Assembly: GCF_001434835.1 (NCBI RefSeq) | Contig: NZ_AZDV01000028.1 | Span: 85,695 to 149,694 of the forward strand | Reading direction: 5' to 3' | Length of the DNA: 64,000 nt | DNA from: Levilactobacillus acidifarinae DSM 19394 = JCM 15949 | GTDB taxonomy: Bacteria; Bacillota; Bacilli; Lactobacillales; Lactobacillaceae | Part shown: one piece after another, positions 16,124 through 29,139 of the stretch | Layout: each line of letters starts with the position of its first letter | Numbering within the stretch: position 1 is the stretch's first letter | The notes under the pieces: generated by a model | The model's database searches: none | What the model saw: the letters and a program-made list of their open reading frames with translations, nothing else | Told to the model about the DNA's origin: nothing | Translations under genes and position numbers: made by a program

Positions 16124-17128
16124 TTAGTTGTTTTGCTCTGCCACTTTGGTGTTCATGTGTTCCAGTAAGACCCCGGCACCCTTGGCCACGTTATCTAACG
16201 GGTCTTCGGAAATGATAACCGGTACGGTCAGCTTCTCGGAGAACAGCTTGTCAATGCCGTCTAACAGCGCACCCCCACCGGTCAACATGATGCCCCGGTC
16301 GATGATGTCGGCCGCTAATTCTGGTGGCGTGGTCTCCAATACCGTTTTAGCCGCTTCAATAATCTGGTCGACGGAATCATGAATGGCTTCCTCTACTTCC
16401 GTCGCCGTGATCGTAGTTTCAGTCGGCATCCCCGAAACGGAGTCCCGACCTCTAACGGCCATGGTCTTCTTGTCATTGTCGGGTTCCGGATAAGCCGTCC
16501 CAATCTTGATCTTGATAGTTTCGGCCGTCCGTTCCCCAACAATCAAATTATGCTTGTGCTTGAGGTAGTTGACGATCTCCGCGTTCATCCGGTCCCCCGC
16601 CACGCGGATCGACTGGCTGGCGACGATATCGCCTAACGACAGGATGGCAATGTCACTAGTCCCCCCACCCATGTCGATGACCATGTTCCCGGAAGGCTTA
16701 AAGATGTCCATCCCGGCCCCTAAAGCGGCCACCTTAGGTTCGGCTTCCAAGTAGACCTTGGCGCCCCCAGACTTTTCAGCCGCCTGAATGATGGCCTTGC
16801 GTTCGATTTCGGTAATGTTCGTCGGGGCACAGATCATAATGTTTGGCTTGGATAAGAAGCCCTTAACGCTCAGTTTATTAATAAAGTAGGAAAGCATGGC
16901 TTCGGTAATATCAAAATCGGAAATGACCCCATCCTTTAACGGCCGAATCGCGCGGATGTTACCAGGCGTCCGTCCCACCATCCGGTAGGCTTCGGATCCC
17001 ACCGCCAATACCTTATCGGTCTTCGTATCAATCGCCACCACCGAGGGCTCGTTCAATACGATGCCTTTACCGACCACGTAAATTAAAACGTTTGCGGTTC
17101 CCAGATCAATTCCAATGTCTTTCGCCAT
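16124..17128 (-). CDS. mbl: MreB/Mbl-family actin-like rod-shape protein
   Basis: A bacterial actin homologue that guides sidewall synthesis. The 334-residue protein shows all nucleotide-binding blocks: phosphate 1 DIGIDLGTANVLIYV, connect 1, phosphate 2 MVIDMGGGTSDIAILSLG, and adenosine GIMLTGGGALLDGI. The membrane-binding hydrophobic loop is present. I use mbl rather than mreB because the order atp operon-DUF1146-murA-mbl matches the B. subtilis murAA-mbl region and because mreC and mreD do not follow. It heads a five-gene operon with a clear promoter. Confidence 0.93.
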   Translation of the reverse strand: MAKDIGIDLGTANVLIYVVGKGIVLNEPSVVAIDTKTDKVLAVGSEAYRMVGRTPGNIRAIRPLKDGVISDFDITEAMLSYFINKLSVKGFLSKPNIMICAPTNITEIERKAIIQAAEKSGGAKVYLEAEPKVAALGAGMDIFKPSGNMVIDMGGGTSDIAILSLGDIVASQSIRVAGDRMNAEIVNYLKHKHNLIVGERTAETIKIKIGTAYPEPDNDKKTMAVRGRDSVSGMPTETTITATEVEEAIHDSVDQIIEAAKTVLETTPPELAADIIDRGIMLTGGGALLDGIDKLFSEKLTVPVIISEDPLDNVAKGAGVLLEHMNTKVAEQNN

Positions 17129-17173
17129 ACTATTGTTTTCCTCCTGATTTTAAATGCCAATTTTCAACATTTC

Positions 17174-17202
17174 ATTATACCATAATCCACCTAAACTCTA
17201 AA
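17174..17202 (-). promoter_or_regulatory. Promoter of the mbl operon
   Basis: On the minus strand TTTAGA (17197-17202) and a perfect TATAAT (17174-17179) are 17 bases apart, with the start about 40 bases before the mbl ATG. It would drive mbl-yidD-DUF2969-rodA-gcvH-like. Confidence 0.75.
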
Positions 17203-17214
17203 TGGTTTGTCCGA

Positions 17215-17246
17215 GGCAAAGAAAAAGGTGGCTGTTCGCCACCTTT
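17215..17246 (-). terminator. murA terminator
   Basis: AAAGGTGGC and GCCACCTTT form a 9-bp stem around TGTTC; the minus strand continues as TTTTTCTTT. It lies 8 bases after the murA stop. Confidence 0.9.
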
Positions 17247-17253
17247 CAGTTGG

Positions 17254-18567
17254 TTAAACTTCGTTATTAATGCGCTTGTTCTTCAGTACCACGGCATCGT
17301 TATCCGGAACGGAAATTCGCTTGACTTCCGCGCCCAACGCCGCTAACTTCTTATGGAAGTCGTAATAGCCCCGGTCCAGGTATTTCAGGTTCGTGACCTG
17401 CGTATACCCGTCAGCCACCAAGCCAGCCAAGACTAACGCCGCAGCCGCCCGTAAATCGGTCGCTGCCACTTCGGCCCCGTTAAAATCAGTCGGCCCGTGC
17501 ATGACCACCGTTCGGCCATTGATTTGGAACTGGGCGTTCATCCGTCGGAGTTCTTCGAGGTGCATGAAACGGTTTTCAAAAACGGTTTCCGTCATGGTAC
17601 TAGTTCCCTCGGCCGTCAGTTGCAGAATCGTCATCTGGGGTTGCATGTCCGTGGGGAAGCCCGGATAAGGCAACGTCTTCACATCCGTGGGCTGTAACGT
17701 CGCCGGCCCGATGACCCGAACGCCGTCGGTTTCTTCGGTGACCTGCACGCCCATTTCTTGAAGCTTAGAAATCAACGGTTTATTGTGCTCAACAATTCCA
17801 TCTTGAATCAGCACGTTCCCGTGGGTTAACGCCGCAGCGACCATGAAGGTTCCCGCTTCGATCCGGTCCTGGACCACGTTATGGTCCGTCCCATGCATGG
17901 CCGTAACGCCTTCGATCCGAATCGTTTCGGTCCCAGCCCCCCGAACGTGGGCGCCCATCTTGTTTAAGACGTTGGCTAAATCCACAATTTCGGGTTCCCG
18001 AGCGACGTTATCGATTTCGGTCGTTCCTTGGGCTAAACATGCCGCCATCATGATGTTTTGGGTGGCCCCAACGCTCGGGAAGTACAGGTAAATGTGACTT
18101 CCCGTTAGACGATCAGCAAACGCTTCAATGTACCCGTCATGTTGCTCGATCCGGGCACCCAAGGCCTCTAACCCCTTTAAATGCAGGTCGATTGGCCGTG
18201 TCCCGATGGCACAGCCACCTGGTAAAGCGACCCGGGCATGACCCAGCCGCGCCAAAAGTGGTCCCATGACCACGATCGAGGCGCGCATCTTTGAAACGTA
18301 CTCAAAGGGCGCTTCACTCGACAGTTGCTTGGTTGCGTCAATCGTAATTTGTCGGTTTGCTTCATCAAAATCCACGGTTAAATTCAGGAACCGCAGAACT
18401 TTATTCATCGTGTAAACGTCAGATAGAACCGGAACATTTGCTAAATGTGTAACCCCATCACGCGCCAAGATGGACGCTGCCAAGATTGGCAAAACGGCGT
18501 TTTTTGCGCCTTCGATGTGGACAACACCAGATAAGCGGTTCCCACCATGAACAACGATTTTTTCCAT
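17254..18567 (-). CDS. murA: UDP-N-acetylglucosamine 1-carboxyvinyltransferase MurA
   Basis: First committed enzyme of peptidoglycan synthesis, transferring enolpyruvate from PEP to UDP-GlcNAc. The 437-residue protein has the N-terminal [20 protein letters not shown] loop, the catalytic loop [18 protein letters not shown] with the active-site cysteine at residue 119 (fosfomycin target), and [13 protein letters not shown]. Cysteine rather than aspartate at the active site predicts fosfomycin sensitivity of this enzyme. Firmicutes usually have a second murA elsewhere; the location next to the atp operon fits murAA/murA1. It starts ATG and follows DUF1146 by 26 bases. Confidence 0.97.
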   Translation of the reverse strand: MEKIVVHGGNRLSGVVHIEGAKNAVLPILAASILARDGVTHLANVPVLSDVYTMNKVLRFLNLTVDFDEANRQITIDATKQLSSEAPFEYVSKMRASIVVMGPLLARLGHARVALPGGCAIGTRPIDLHLKGLEALGARIEQHDGYIEAFADRLTGSHIYLYFPSVGATQNIMMAACLAQGTTEIDNVAREPEIVDLANVLNKMGAHVRGAGTETIRIEGVTAMHGTDHNVVQDRIEAGTFMVAAALTHGNVLIQDGIVEHNKPLISKLQEMGVQVTEETDGVRVIGPATLQPTDVKTLPYPGFPTDMQPQMTILQLTAEGTSTMTETVFENRFMHLEELRRMNAQFQINGRTVVMHGPTDFNGAEVAATDLRAAAALVLAGLVADGYTQVTNLKYLDRGYYDFHKKLAALGAEVKRISVPDNDAVVLKNKRINNEV

Positions 18568-18593
18568 GGGATACCTCCAGAAGTTTGATGGGT

Positions 18594-18824
18594 CTACCGC
18601 ACCAGGTAGCCCAGATTACGAACATTGTTAATGAAGTCCAGGAAAAACGAGCTACAGCCAAAGCCCACTGCCACGGCCAGCATCACGATTAAAACGCGGG
18701 CTTGCCGGGGATTAAATGGCATCAATCGTTCGATATGCAGCGCTGAAATTGCCCAAAAGGCCAGCGCAATAAAACTCAAATGACTAATAATGGTTAAAAT
18801 TCCTTGGATGCCAAGTAACTTCAT
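18594..18824 (-). CDS. DUF1146 (YwzB-like) small membrane protein
   Basis: A 76-residue protein with two predicted membrane segments (about 8-28 and 43-62), matching the DUF1146/YwzB family, which in B. subtilis also lies between atpC and murAA. The ATG at 18824 has GGAAGGA 8 bases upstream; the in-frame TTG at 18842 is less likely. It is upstream of murA on the same strand and probably co-transcribed. Function is unknown. Confidence 0.85.
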   Translation of the reverse strand: MKLLGIQGILTIISHLSFIALAFWAISALHIERLMPFNPRQARVLIVMLAVAVGFGCSSFFLDFINNVRNLGYLVR

Positions 18825-19004
18825 CAGCTCAATCCTTCCCAAACATTCCCATTAACTATAGCATAATTTGTGCGCCCTGTCCCCGCGAATCCTTTAAAAT
18901 CAGCAGTTGTAATATTACATTTACCAATAAGTTGGTTAGTGATTTAGCGGCATCTTATTCAACCATTCGAGTTACCTACCGCCCAAAATTTTAACCAAAC
19001 AAAA

Positions 19005-19183
19005 GAGAGTGGGATAAAAGGCGATTAGCTAGCGAGCATTAACATCGTAAGCCGAATAATCCCGGGTTTGGATTGTTTGGCTTACGGGGTTAAGCGCAAC
19101 TAGCTGCCTTTTAGCGCACGTTTCGGCACCAGATGTTCGGAGCACAAAAAAAGCCTGAGACTTTTGTCCCAGACCCCTTTTCT
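19005..19183. repeat. Dispersed palindromic-ended repeat, copy 2
   Basis: About 180 bp related to 6571-6705 in the same orientation. It carries an extra internal block of roughly 45-50 bp (about 19054-19100), which itself contains the inverted repeat GTAAGCC/GGCTTAC. The ends GAGTGGGATAAAAG (19007-19020) and CTTTTGTCCCAGAC (19161-19174) are largely complementary. It occupies most of the gap between atpC and DUF1146; the rest (18825-19004) shows no gene. Its right end doubles as the atpC terminator. Confidence 0.8.
19144..19174 (-). terminator. ATP synthase operon terminator, within repeat copy 2
   Basis: On the minus strand GTCTGGGAC pairs with GTCTCAGGC around AAAA, with two G-U pairs, followed by seven T. 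It starts 17 bases after the atpC stop. Confidence 0.85.
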
Positions 19184-19190
19184 GAAAAGT

Positions 19191-19610
19191 TTAGTGCTTA
19201 GCCACATTGATCCGGTTAACAGCTCGCCGCAAAGCAACCTGTGCCCGTGCCAAATTGTCCGCATCGTGAGCGGCTTGCGCCTTCTTGATGGTCGCTTCAG
19301 CCCGTTGACGTGCATTTTCAGCCCGCGCAACGTCAATGTCATCCTGACGTTCCGCACTGTCAGCAACAATGGTAGCCGCATTGTTGGAGAATTCGAGAAA
19401 ACCACCGTTCACGGCAATCTTATCTTCGTCCTCACCATGCTTGACCCGCACCACGTCAACTTCCAAAGAAGAAATGACGGGCACGTGATTTGGCATGATC
19501 CCCAGTTGACCCAGCTTAGTCGTAACGGCTAAGAAAGTCCCCTGGTTCTCGTATACACGGCCATCGGGAGTGACGATACTAACGGATAAAACTGATGCAT
19601 TATCAGCCAA
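19191..19610 (-). CDS. atpC: ATP synthase epsilon subunit
   Basis: Central-stalk subunit of F1 that couples and can inhibit rotation. The 139-residue protein has the N-terminal beta sandwich (SVSIVTPDGRVYENQGTFLAVTT, GQLGIMPNHVPVISSL) and the two-helix C-terminal hairpin (NARQRAEATIKKAQAAHDADNLARAQVALRRA). It starts with TTG after GGGAGGG. Last gene of the atp operon, 13 bases after atpD. Confidence 0.96.
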   Translation of the reverse strand: MADNASVLSVSIVTPDGRVYENQGTFLAVTTKLGQLGIMPNHVPVISSLEVDVVRVKHGEDEDKIAVNGGFLEFSNNAATIVADSAERQDDIDVARAENARQRAEATIKKAQAAHDADNLARAQVALRRAVNRINVAKH

Positions 19611-19623
19611 TTAGAATCCCTCC

Positions 19624-21045
<1,422 letters not shown>

Positions 21046-21061
21046 TTAATTCCTCCCGTCA

Positions 21062-21961
21062 TTAGTTACTTAAGGCTTCTTGCCCACCAGTAATTTCGGT
21101 GATTTCAGTGGTGATCGCCGCTTGACGTGCACGGTTGTAGTGCAGTTGCAGCGTCCCAATCAAATCGTCGGCGTTATCGGTGGCTGATTGCATCGCATTG
21201 GTGCTAGATGCATGTTCAGAAGTCTTAGCGTCCAGAATCGCACCATAAACTAAGCTTTCCGCGTATTGCGGTAAGACCACCTGCAACACTTCTTCTTCCG
21301 AAGGTTCAGTGTCGTATTCGGCGGTCAACGGCTTCGTTGGCGTGTCCTTAGCTGCGTCGCTCGACAAGGTTTCCTTGTCAACGGGCAGCATCTTTTCAGC
21401 CCGAAAACGGGATGAAATTCGGTTCACAAAGTGGTTGTAGCACACGAAGAGTTCGTCGAACACTTCGTTATCGAACATCGTGGTGACGGTCTTCACAATT
21501 TCCCGAACTTCGTTGAATTCCGGTACATCGCTGACCCCACGGTATTCGTAAGCCACATTGACGCCCCGATGCTTATAGAAGTCCGCCCCGGTGCCCCCGA
21601 CGGCTAGAATCATGTAGTCGTCTTGGTTGGGCGTCCGTTCTTCGATAAAGCGGTTGGCGTCACGCAGCACACTGCTGTTGTAACTCCCCACCATGCCTCG
21701 ATCAGAGGTGATTACCAAATAGGCGGTCTTCTTTACTGGACGGTCTGACTGCAGGTTGCTTGAGGAATTATCCAACAGATGAGACTGCGAAAGGTGCATC
21801 ACAACTGCTTTAACCTTCGACACGTAGTCTTGGTAACCAGTCGCGTGTTTCTGAATCTTATTTAACTTCGCCGTCGAGACCATTTGCATGGCCGCCGTGA
21901 TTTGGCGGGTTGCCTTAGTCGAGTTAATCCGACGTTGAACGTCATGAATCGATTCAGCCAT
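21062..21961 (-). CDS. atpG: ATP synthase gamma subunit
   Basis: Rotor shaft of F1. The 299-residue protein has the N-terminal coiled-coil helix ([20 protein letters not shown]...) and the C-terminal helix ending [22 protein letters not shown], the two conserved ends of the family. A central insertion rich in Asp, Thr and Glu (about 195-215) is usual in Lactobacillus. It lies 30 bases downstream of atpA. Confidence 0.97.
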   Translation of the reverse strand: MAESIHDVQRRINSTKATRQITAAMQMVSTAKLNKIQKHATGYQDYVSKVKAVVMHLSQSHLLDNSSSNLQSDRPVKKTAYLVITSDRGMVGSYNSSVLRDANRFIEERTPNQDDYMILAVGGTGADFYKHRGVNVAYEYRGVSDVPEFNEVREIVKTVTTMFDNEVFDELFVCYNHFVNRISSRFRAEKMLPVDKETLSSDAAKDTPTKPLTAEYDTEPSEEEVLQVVLPQYAESLVYGAILDAKTSEHASSTNAMQSATDNADDLIGTLQLHYNRARQAAITTEITEITGGQEALSN

Positions 21962-21991
21962 TGTTCCTCACCATCCTTCCTTCAAGCAATC

Positions 21992-23551
<1,560 letters not shown>

Positions 23552-23566
23552 TTACCTACAGATTTG

Positions 23567-24109
23567 TTATACCAACAGTTGACGTCGCAACTTGTTGATT
23601 TTCGTCTTCAGACTCCCATCAAGGATCATGCCGGCGGATTGTACAATCACACCACCCAAGATCTGAGGGTCGACTTGACTGTCTAAAATAACTTTCTGAG
23701 CACCAACTCGTTGCGCGTAAGCCGTGGCAATTTGGTCTTTCTGTTCGGCAGAAAGGTCAACCGCGGTCGTCACGTGGGCATAAATCGTATGGTGCTTTTC
23801 GTCATACAGAACCTGGAATTGATCGATGATGGCCACCATCACGTCCATGCGGCCGTAATCGTAAACCATTTGGATCAAGTTCTTAATGTACGGGGAAGCT
23901 TGGCTGGTCAATTGACCCACCAGTTTTTCCCGGTCGGCAGCCTGTAGACTAGCGTCTGAGAGTACAGTACCCAATTGTGGGTTGTCCTGGAAGACACGTC
24001 GAAGCTGCTGGAGTTCGGCATAGCCGTCCTCCAGTTGGTCTTTTTCGGACAACAATTCGAATAATGCGCGTGCGTAGCGTTTAGCTACAGTTGTCCTATC
24101 AAGACTCAT
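23567..24109 (-). CDS. atpH: ATP synthase delta subunit
   Basis: Peripheral-stalk subunit joining F1 and Fo, 180 residues. The N-terminal domain ([17 protein letters not shown]) and the C-terminal signature [25 protein letters not shown] are present. The start is the ATG at 24109, overlapping the last codons of atpF by 11 bases, which implies translational coupling; a longer upstream frame is only atpF sequence read in another frame. Confidence 0.96.
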   Translation of the reverse strand: MSLDRTTVAKRYARALFELLSEKDQLEDGYAELQQLRRVFQDNPQLGTVLSDASLQAADREKLVGQLTSQASPYIKNLIQMVYDYGRMDVMVAIIDQFQVLYDEKHHTIYAHVTTAVDLSAEQKDQIATAYAQRVGAQKVILDSQVDPQILGGVIVQSAGMILDGSLKTKINKLRRQLLV

Positions 24110-24614
24110 GATGCTTCCCCAACCCTTCAATGTAAGAATCAATCAATGCCTTTTGGTCATCAGCGTTTAATTCTCTTTGAATGATCTTGGAAGCAATCTC
24201 AATAGATAGGTCCGCCACATCGTTCCGCGCGCCGGCTAAGGCGTCCTCGCGTTCTTGGGCAATGTCCTTTTGGGCATTGGCCTTTAACGTTTGGGCGTCG
24301 GTTTGGGCTTGCGCCATGATCTGATCACGTTGTTGCTGACCATTCGTCTTAGCATTTTGAACGATCGTTTGGGCTTCACCACGGGACGCGTTTAACGCCG
24401 TCTGCCGTTGTTCCACCAACCCAGCGGCTTCGGTCCGGGATTTTTCCGCGGAATCGATATCACTGGAGATCTTGTCGGCCCGGTCTTGCATCATCTTCGT
24501 GACTGGCTTCCAAGCCAAGACCTTAACAATCCACAACAAGAGTAAGAAACAGATGGCGTAGAATAAGGAATCACCGAAATAAAGCGCTGAACCAACTACT
24601 AAATGTGAGAGCAT
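24099..24614 (-). CDS. atpF: ATP synthase b subunit
   Basis: Peripheral stalk b subunit: one N-terminal membrane segment ([18 protein letters not shown]) then a long charged helix for dimerisation. 171 residues is normal. The ATG follows AAAAGGAGG. It overlaps atpH at its 3' end. Confidence 0.97.
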   Translation of the reverse strand: MLSHLVVGSALYFGDSLFYAICFLLLLWIVKVLAWKPVTKMMQDRADKISSDIDSAEKSRTEAAGLVEQRQTALNASRGEAQTIVQNAKTNGQQQRDQIMAQAQTDAQTLKANAQKDIAQEREDALAGARNDVADLSIEIASKIIQRELNADDQKALIDSYIEGLGKHHES

Positions 24615-24660
24615 CTATTGACACCTCCTTTTACTGTCAAATAATGAGAAATAAGTTCAA

Positions 24661-24909
<249 letters not shown>

Positions 24910-25626
24910 TTATTCCTCAACTTCAAGCTTTTGAGAAATATAAACTGACGACAACGTAACAAAGACGAACGCCTGGATGGCCCCCAAGAATGCAGAGAAC
25001 CCTTGCCAGACCATTTCAATTGGAACTGCAACAATCATTGTTGCGATGCCGTGAGACGTTGCTAAGCCCCAAATCAGCTTTAACAGCATTTCACCAGAGA
25101 AGATCACCCCGAAGATACGAAGACCTAACGTTAGGAAATTCGTGAATTCTTCGAAGATACTAATTGGCAACCAGAAGACAAATGGCTTGAGGTAGTTCGT
25201 AAAGTGCTTCTTGTACCCCAGCTTTTGAACTCCTGCGAATTGCGCTAGCATTAACGTCATCAGTGAGAACGTCAGGGTCACGATTGGATCAGACGTTGGA
25301 CTGCGGACGATGGTAGCGTTATGGAACGTCAATTGGATAAATAACCCCAATTGGTTAGAGAGGAAGAGGAACAGAAACAGGGTAAACCCGTAAAGCCCAA
25401 ATCCGCTAACTTCATTAGAAGGAATTGATCCCTTCAGAATCCCATTGGTAAATTCAATCAGCCACTCCAGAAAGTTTTGTCCCTTAGTTGGTTTCATTGC
25501 TAAATGCCGCGACGTAAAGAAGACGATCGCCACCACTAAAAGAAAAACAACTAACCCAGAAACGACATTTGCGGTACTAAATGTCAATCCTAGAAATTGG
25601 AAGGTCGAAACTGGACCATCATTCAC
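24910..25626 (-). CDS. atpB: ATP synthase a subunit
   Basis: Stator channel protein with five to six membrane helices, 238 residues. The essential arginine lies in LTLGLRIFGVIFSGEML, the family signature. It starts with GTG at 25626 after AGAGGTGA. First gene of the operon; no atpI was found upstream. Confidence 0.97.
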   Translation of the reverse strand: MNDGPVSTFQFLGLTFSTANVVSGLVVFLLVVAIVFFTSRHLAMKPTKGQNFLEWLIEFTNGILKGSIPSNEVSGFGLYGFTLFLFLFLSNQLGLFIQLTFHNATIVRSPTSDPIVTLTFSLMTLMLAQFAGVQKLGYKKHFTNYLKPFVFWLPISIFEEFTNFLTLGLRIFGVIFSGEMLLKLIWGLATSHGIATMIVAVPIEMVWQGFSAFLGAIQAFVFVTLSSVYISQKLEVEE

Positions 25627-25753
25627 CGAATATCACCTCTTTTCACACTATATGGACGTAAGCTCCAAGTCCTAGCGACCGGCAAAACCCGCTAAACTCT
25701 TGAATTTTACGGAATAGTGAACGAAGCGAGCGCTCCATTCAAATACACTGGAA

Positions 25754-25782
25754 ATGATACCACCAATCGCCCTAAAAAACAA
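25754..25782 (-). promoter_or_regulatory. Promoter of the atp operon
   Basis: On the minus strand TTGTTT (25777-25782) and TATCAT (25754-25759) are 17 bases apart, giving a leader of about 120 bases before atpB. The rest of the 25627-25945 gap contains no convincing gene. Confidence 0.65.
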
Positions 25783-25945
25783 AACAATTTTCACGAAAAT
25801 ATCATGAATCTGACATCTTCGTCTTAAACGGGAATATTCGGTCATAGCGGCGATGTTACCGTTTGCAAAGGCTATTTGCGTGCGCAATCAGGCGAATCCC
25901 TACCGATTCACCGCAGCAATCCAATCAAAGCCCCCTGAAATCAAA

Positions 25946-25978
25946 GAAGAGACCCGGCAATGACTGCCGAATCTCTTC
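25946..25978 (-). terminator. upp terminator
   Basis: GAAGAGA and TCTCTTC, plus an inner GGCA/TGCC stem, form a hairpin 8 bases after the upp stop; the minus strand then reads TTTGATTT. Confidence 0.8.
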
Positions 25979-25985
25979 ATTATAT

Positions 25986-26615
25986 TTACTTCGTCCCAAA
26001 TAAACGGTCCCCGGCATCCCCGAGTCCCGGCACGATGTACCCATCTTCGTTCAAATGGTCATCCAATGCCGCCGTATAAATATCCACGTCCGGGTGCTTG
26101 GCCTGTAAAGCCTTTACCCCTTCAGGTGCGGAAACTAAGCACACAAATTTAATGTTGCTAGCGCCACGCTTCTTCAACGCGTCGATCGCCATAATGGCCG
26201 ACCCACCGGTTGCTAACATCGGATCCACCACGAAAACTTGACGTTGATCGATATCGGAAGGCAGCTTAACAAAGTATTCATGAGGCTGTAGGGTTTCTTC
26301 GTCCCGGTACATCCCAATGTGGCCCACCTTAGCGGCAGGAATCAATTCGAGAATTCCATCCACCATCCCAATTCCGGCTCGCAGAATCGGAACAATAGCA
26401 ACCTTCTTACCAGCCAATTCCTTAGCCGTCATCTTGGCAACTGGCGTTTCGATGACCTTGTCTTGTAGTGGCATGTCGCGCGAAACTTCGTAAGCCATTA
26501 ACGTCGAGATCTCATTAACGACTTCCCGAAAGCTGCGGGTCCCGCAGTTTTTGTTACGAATAATCGTCAGTTTGTGTTGAATCAACGGGTGGTCGAGTAC
26601 TTGAAACTTCCCCAT
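25986..26615 (-). CDS. upp: Uracil phosphoribosyltransferase
   Basis: Salvage enzyme converting uracil and PRPP to UMP. The 209-residue protein has the PRPP-binding motif [19 protein letters not shown] and the uracil-binding C-terminal segment [21 protein letters not shown] (here with N for D in the first position). It lies between glyA and the atp operon, the same order as in many Firmicutes. Confidence 0.97.
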   Translation of the reverse strand: MGKFQVLDHPLIQHKLTIIRNKNCGTRSFREVVNEISTLMAYEVSRDMPLQDKVIETPVAKMTAKELAGKKVAIVPILRAGIGMVDGILELIPAAKVGHIGMYRDEETLQPHEYFVKLPSDIDQRQVFVVDPMLATGGSAIMAIDALKKRGASNIKFVCLVSAPEGVKALQAKHPDVDIYTAALDDHLNEDGYIVPGLGDAGDRLFGTK

Positions 26616-26709
26616 GAATAAACGCTCCTTTGGTATTTCTTACAATTGTACCATTAACTGCAATGGCGTAGCGGATTTTTTTAGGAATGAAATCGCTTTT
26701 TCGTAATTT

Positions 26710-27957
26710 CTAGGGTAAAACACTTAGGGGGTGAGCCTGGGTCAGCGCGTGAACTCGCCGCCGGACGTCATCCAGATTGGTTTGGTCGGTCGGTTGACTT
26801 AGTGTCTGGCTAATCAGCCGGGCAACTTCCCGACAGTCTGCCTCGTCAAAGCCCCGGGTCGTGACGGCCGGGGTGCCCAACCGAACGCCGGACGTCTTGA
26901 ACGGGCTCAGGGTCTCGTTAGGAATGGCTTCCTTGTTCGTGGTAATCATGACTGTATCGAGTAAGTCCTGGGCTTGCTTACCGTTCAAGCCCGTTTGGGA
27001 GACGTCGAGGGTCAGCAAGTGATTATCGGTGCCTCCCGAGATCACCCGCAGGTGGGACGCATGACTAAATTCGTCGGCCATCGCCTGCGCATTGACAATG
27101 ATCTGTTGGGCGTAATCCCGAAAGGCCGGTTGCCCATCTTCAAACAACGCCGCGGCCTTCCCCGCAATGACGTGTTCGAGTGGCCCTCCCTGGGTCCCCG
27201 GAAAGACCGCCGAGTTAAGTTGCTTGGCGTACTGGGCTTGCGCTAAGATCAGCCCGCCCCGCGGTCCACGTAAGGTCTTATGCGTCGTGGTAGTGACCAC
27301 GTCGGCGATCCCTACCGGACTCGGATGTAACCCGGCCGCGACCAGCCCCGCAATGTGGGCCATGTCGACCATCAAATAGGCGCCCACCTCATCGGCGATT
27401 TCACGAAAGGCCTGCCAGTCGATGATTCGAGAGTAGGCCGAGGCACCGGCCACGATCATCTTCGGTTTGAGCTTCCGGGCTAATTCCCGAATAGCGGCGT
27501 AGTCCAACAGTTCCGTTTCCGGATTCAAGCCGTAGCTGTAGCTTTGGTAGAGTTTCCCGGAGAAATTGACCTTGGCGCCGTGCGTCAGGTGCCCTCCGGC
27601 GTCTAAGCCCATCCCCAAAACCACGTCCCCCGGCTTTAGGAAGGCCGCGTAAACGGCCTGGTTAGCCTGGGAACCGGAGTGCGGTTGCACGTTGGCGTAG
27701 TCGGCACCGAACAGTTGCTTAGCCCGGTCAATGGCAAGTTGTTCCACGACATCAATGTACTGGGTTCCCCCGTAGTACCGCTTTCCCGGGTACCCCTCGG
27801 CGTACTTGTTGGTCAACACGGATCCCTGGGCGGCGCGGACGGCGTGACTCACGATGTTTTCCGAGGCGATTAATTCGATGGTGTCCTCTTGACGTTGCTC
27901 TTCTTGGGCGATGGCCCCCCAAAGGGCCGGATCTTCTGTTTGATAGTTCAAGGGCAA
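26710..27957 (-). CDS. glyA: Serine hydroxymethyltransferase
   Basis: PLP enzyme interconverting serine and glycine with tetrahydrofolate, the main source of one-carbon units. 415 residues. The PLP lysine is K227 in [16 protein letters not shown]; the substrate region [15 protein letters not shown] and the YPGKRYYGG segment are intact. The ATG follows AGGAGG. glyA and upp are adjacent, and upp starts 94 bases after the glyA stop, so co-transcription is possible. Confidence 0.98.
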   Translation of the reverse strand: MPLNYQTEDPALWGAIAQEEQRQEDTIELIASENIVSHAVRAAQGSVLTNKYAEGYPGKRYYGGTQYIDVVEQLAIDRAKQLFGADYANVQPHSGSQANQAVYAAFLKPGDVVLGMGLDAGGHLTHGAKVNFSGKLYQSYSYGLNPETELLDYAAIRELARKLKPKMIVAGASAYSRIIDWQAFREIADEVGAYLMVDMAHIAGLVAAGLHPSPVGIADVVTTTTHKTLRGPRGGLILAQAQYAKQLNSAVFPGTQGGPLEHVIAGKAAALFEDGQPAFRDYAQQIIVNAQAMADEFSHASHLRVISGGTDNHLLTLDVSQTGLNGKQAQDLLDTVMITTNKEAIPNETLSPFKTSGVRLGTPAVTTRGFDEADCREVARLISQTLSQPTDQTNLDDVRRRVHALTQAHPLSVLP

Positions 27958-28054
27958 TTCCTCCTGGGCTGTATGATGATTTATATTTTAGCAAATTTGT
28001 CCGGAAAATGGGAACTTAATCTCCTATTTTTCGTCAGAGATCCCTTTTTAGACG

Positions 28055-28093
28055 TCAAAAGGCGCTGTTCCTGGTTAAACCAGGGCAGCGCCT
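28055..28093 (-). terminator. Terminator after the tsaC-like gene
   Basis: AGGCGCTG(TT)CCTGG pairs with CCAGG(G)CAGCGCCT. On the minus strand a TTTT run follows. It ends the tdk-prfA-prmC-tsaC transcript. Confidence 0.82.
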
Positions 28094-28110
28094 CACAACA
28101 TTAAACTCGC

Positions 28111-29127
28111 TTACTTCTGAAAATGCACCTGACCGGCCGACTTGTTCAACCGGTTCATGTAGGCCGCCCCTAACCCGGTGTCGGCAAATCCCTGCGTAAG
28201 GATGCCCTTGACCGGTGATTCCAGGTCAAAGTGCCGTAAACCGGCAAATAACCGGTGACTGGCGCTGGCCAAATCGGGGCCTAAGGTATAGGCCTCCACG
28301 TTCGCCGGCAATTGGTTTGCCGCCAAGACGGGATCAATGGCCATCGCTCCGACCGGATAATCCTGGGCTTGAGCCCACGCTAGCGCCGCGGGCCAATCGC
28401 TTTCGTGATCCACGATGTACACCTGCGCGTCCGGCGCGTAATGTTTATACTTCATCCCCGGTGCTTTCGGCACTTCGGTCTTGCCCACCTTATGATGGGT
28501 TGACCGCACCGTGCCAATCACGGGTTCCAAGTCCTCTTCGGTGACCGCTCCTGGCCGTAAGATGGTCGGTACGTCGGCGGTTAAATCCAAAATTGTGGAT
28601 TCGACCCCCACCTGGGCGGGCCCATCGTCGACGATGCCGGCGATTTTCCCCTTCAGGTCGTGGTAGACGTGTTGGGCCAACGTCGGACTGGGCTTACCCG
28701 ACGTATTGGCGGACGGCCCCACAATGGGGACGCCAGCCGCTTGAATCAACGCCAACGTGGTCTGGTTGGCCGGATTTCGAAAGGCCGCCGTGGACAAGCC
28801 CCCCGTCACCGCCTTAGACAGCTTACCTGGTTGAAGGTTTAAAATTAACGTTAACGAGCCCGGCCAAAAAGCCTTAATTAACGCCTGGGCCTTAGCCGAC
28901 AACGGCTCAGCGTACTGTTCGACCATCGCTTGGCCCGTGACCGTGACGATCAACGGGTTGTCGCTGGGACGTCCCTTCGCCGCGTAAACCTGTTTAACGG
29001 CCGTTTCGTTAGTGGCATCCGCCCCTAAACCGTACACCGTTTCGGTCGGAAACGACACCAGTTGGCCGGCCTTGATAAGTGCCGCGGCCGCTTCAATTTG
29101 ATCTGGTTTAAAAATTTGTGTTTCCAT
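28111..29127 (-). CDS. L-threonylcarbamoyladenylate synthase (Sua5/YwlC type)
   Basis: Makes threonylcarbamoyl-AMP from threonine, bicarbonate and ATP for t6A modification of ANN-decoding tRNAs. The 338-residue length shows the full Sua5 architecture: YrdC domain (about 1-205; VSFPTETVYGLGADATNE, KGRPSDNPLIV, GPSANTSGKPSPT) plus the C-terminal Sua5 domain (about 230-338). The linker APGMKYKHYAPDA is typical. It is the last gene of the tdk-prfA-prmC operon, as in B. subtilis. Confidence 0.96.
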   Translation of the reverse strand: METQIFKPDQIEAAAALIKAGQLVSFPTETVYGLGADATNETAVKQVYAAKGRPSDNPLIVTVTGQAMVEQYAEPLSAKAQALIKAFWPGSLTLILNLQPGKLSKAVTGGLSTAAFRNPANQTTLALIQAAGVPIVGPSANTSGKPSPTLAQHVYHDLKGKIAGIVDDGPAQVGVESTILDLTADVPTILRPGAVTEEDLEPVIGTVRSTHHKVGKTEVPKAPGMKYKHYAPDAQVYIVDHESDWPAALAWAQAQDYPVGAMAIDPVLAANQLPANVEAYTLGPDLASASHRLFAGLRHFDLESPVKGILTQGFADTGLGAAYMNRLNKSAGQVHFQK

Positions 29128-29139
29128 AATATTCTCCCA

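Noticed and set aside
25672-25887. Possible atpI gene upstream of atpB
   Set aside because: The 71-codon frame has no membrane segments like AtpI and overlaps the best promoter.
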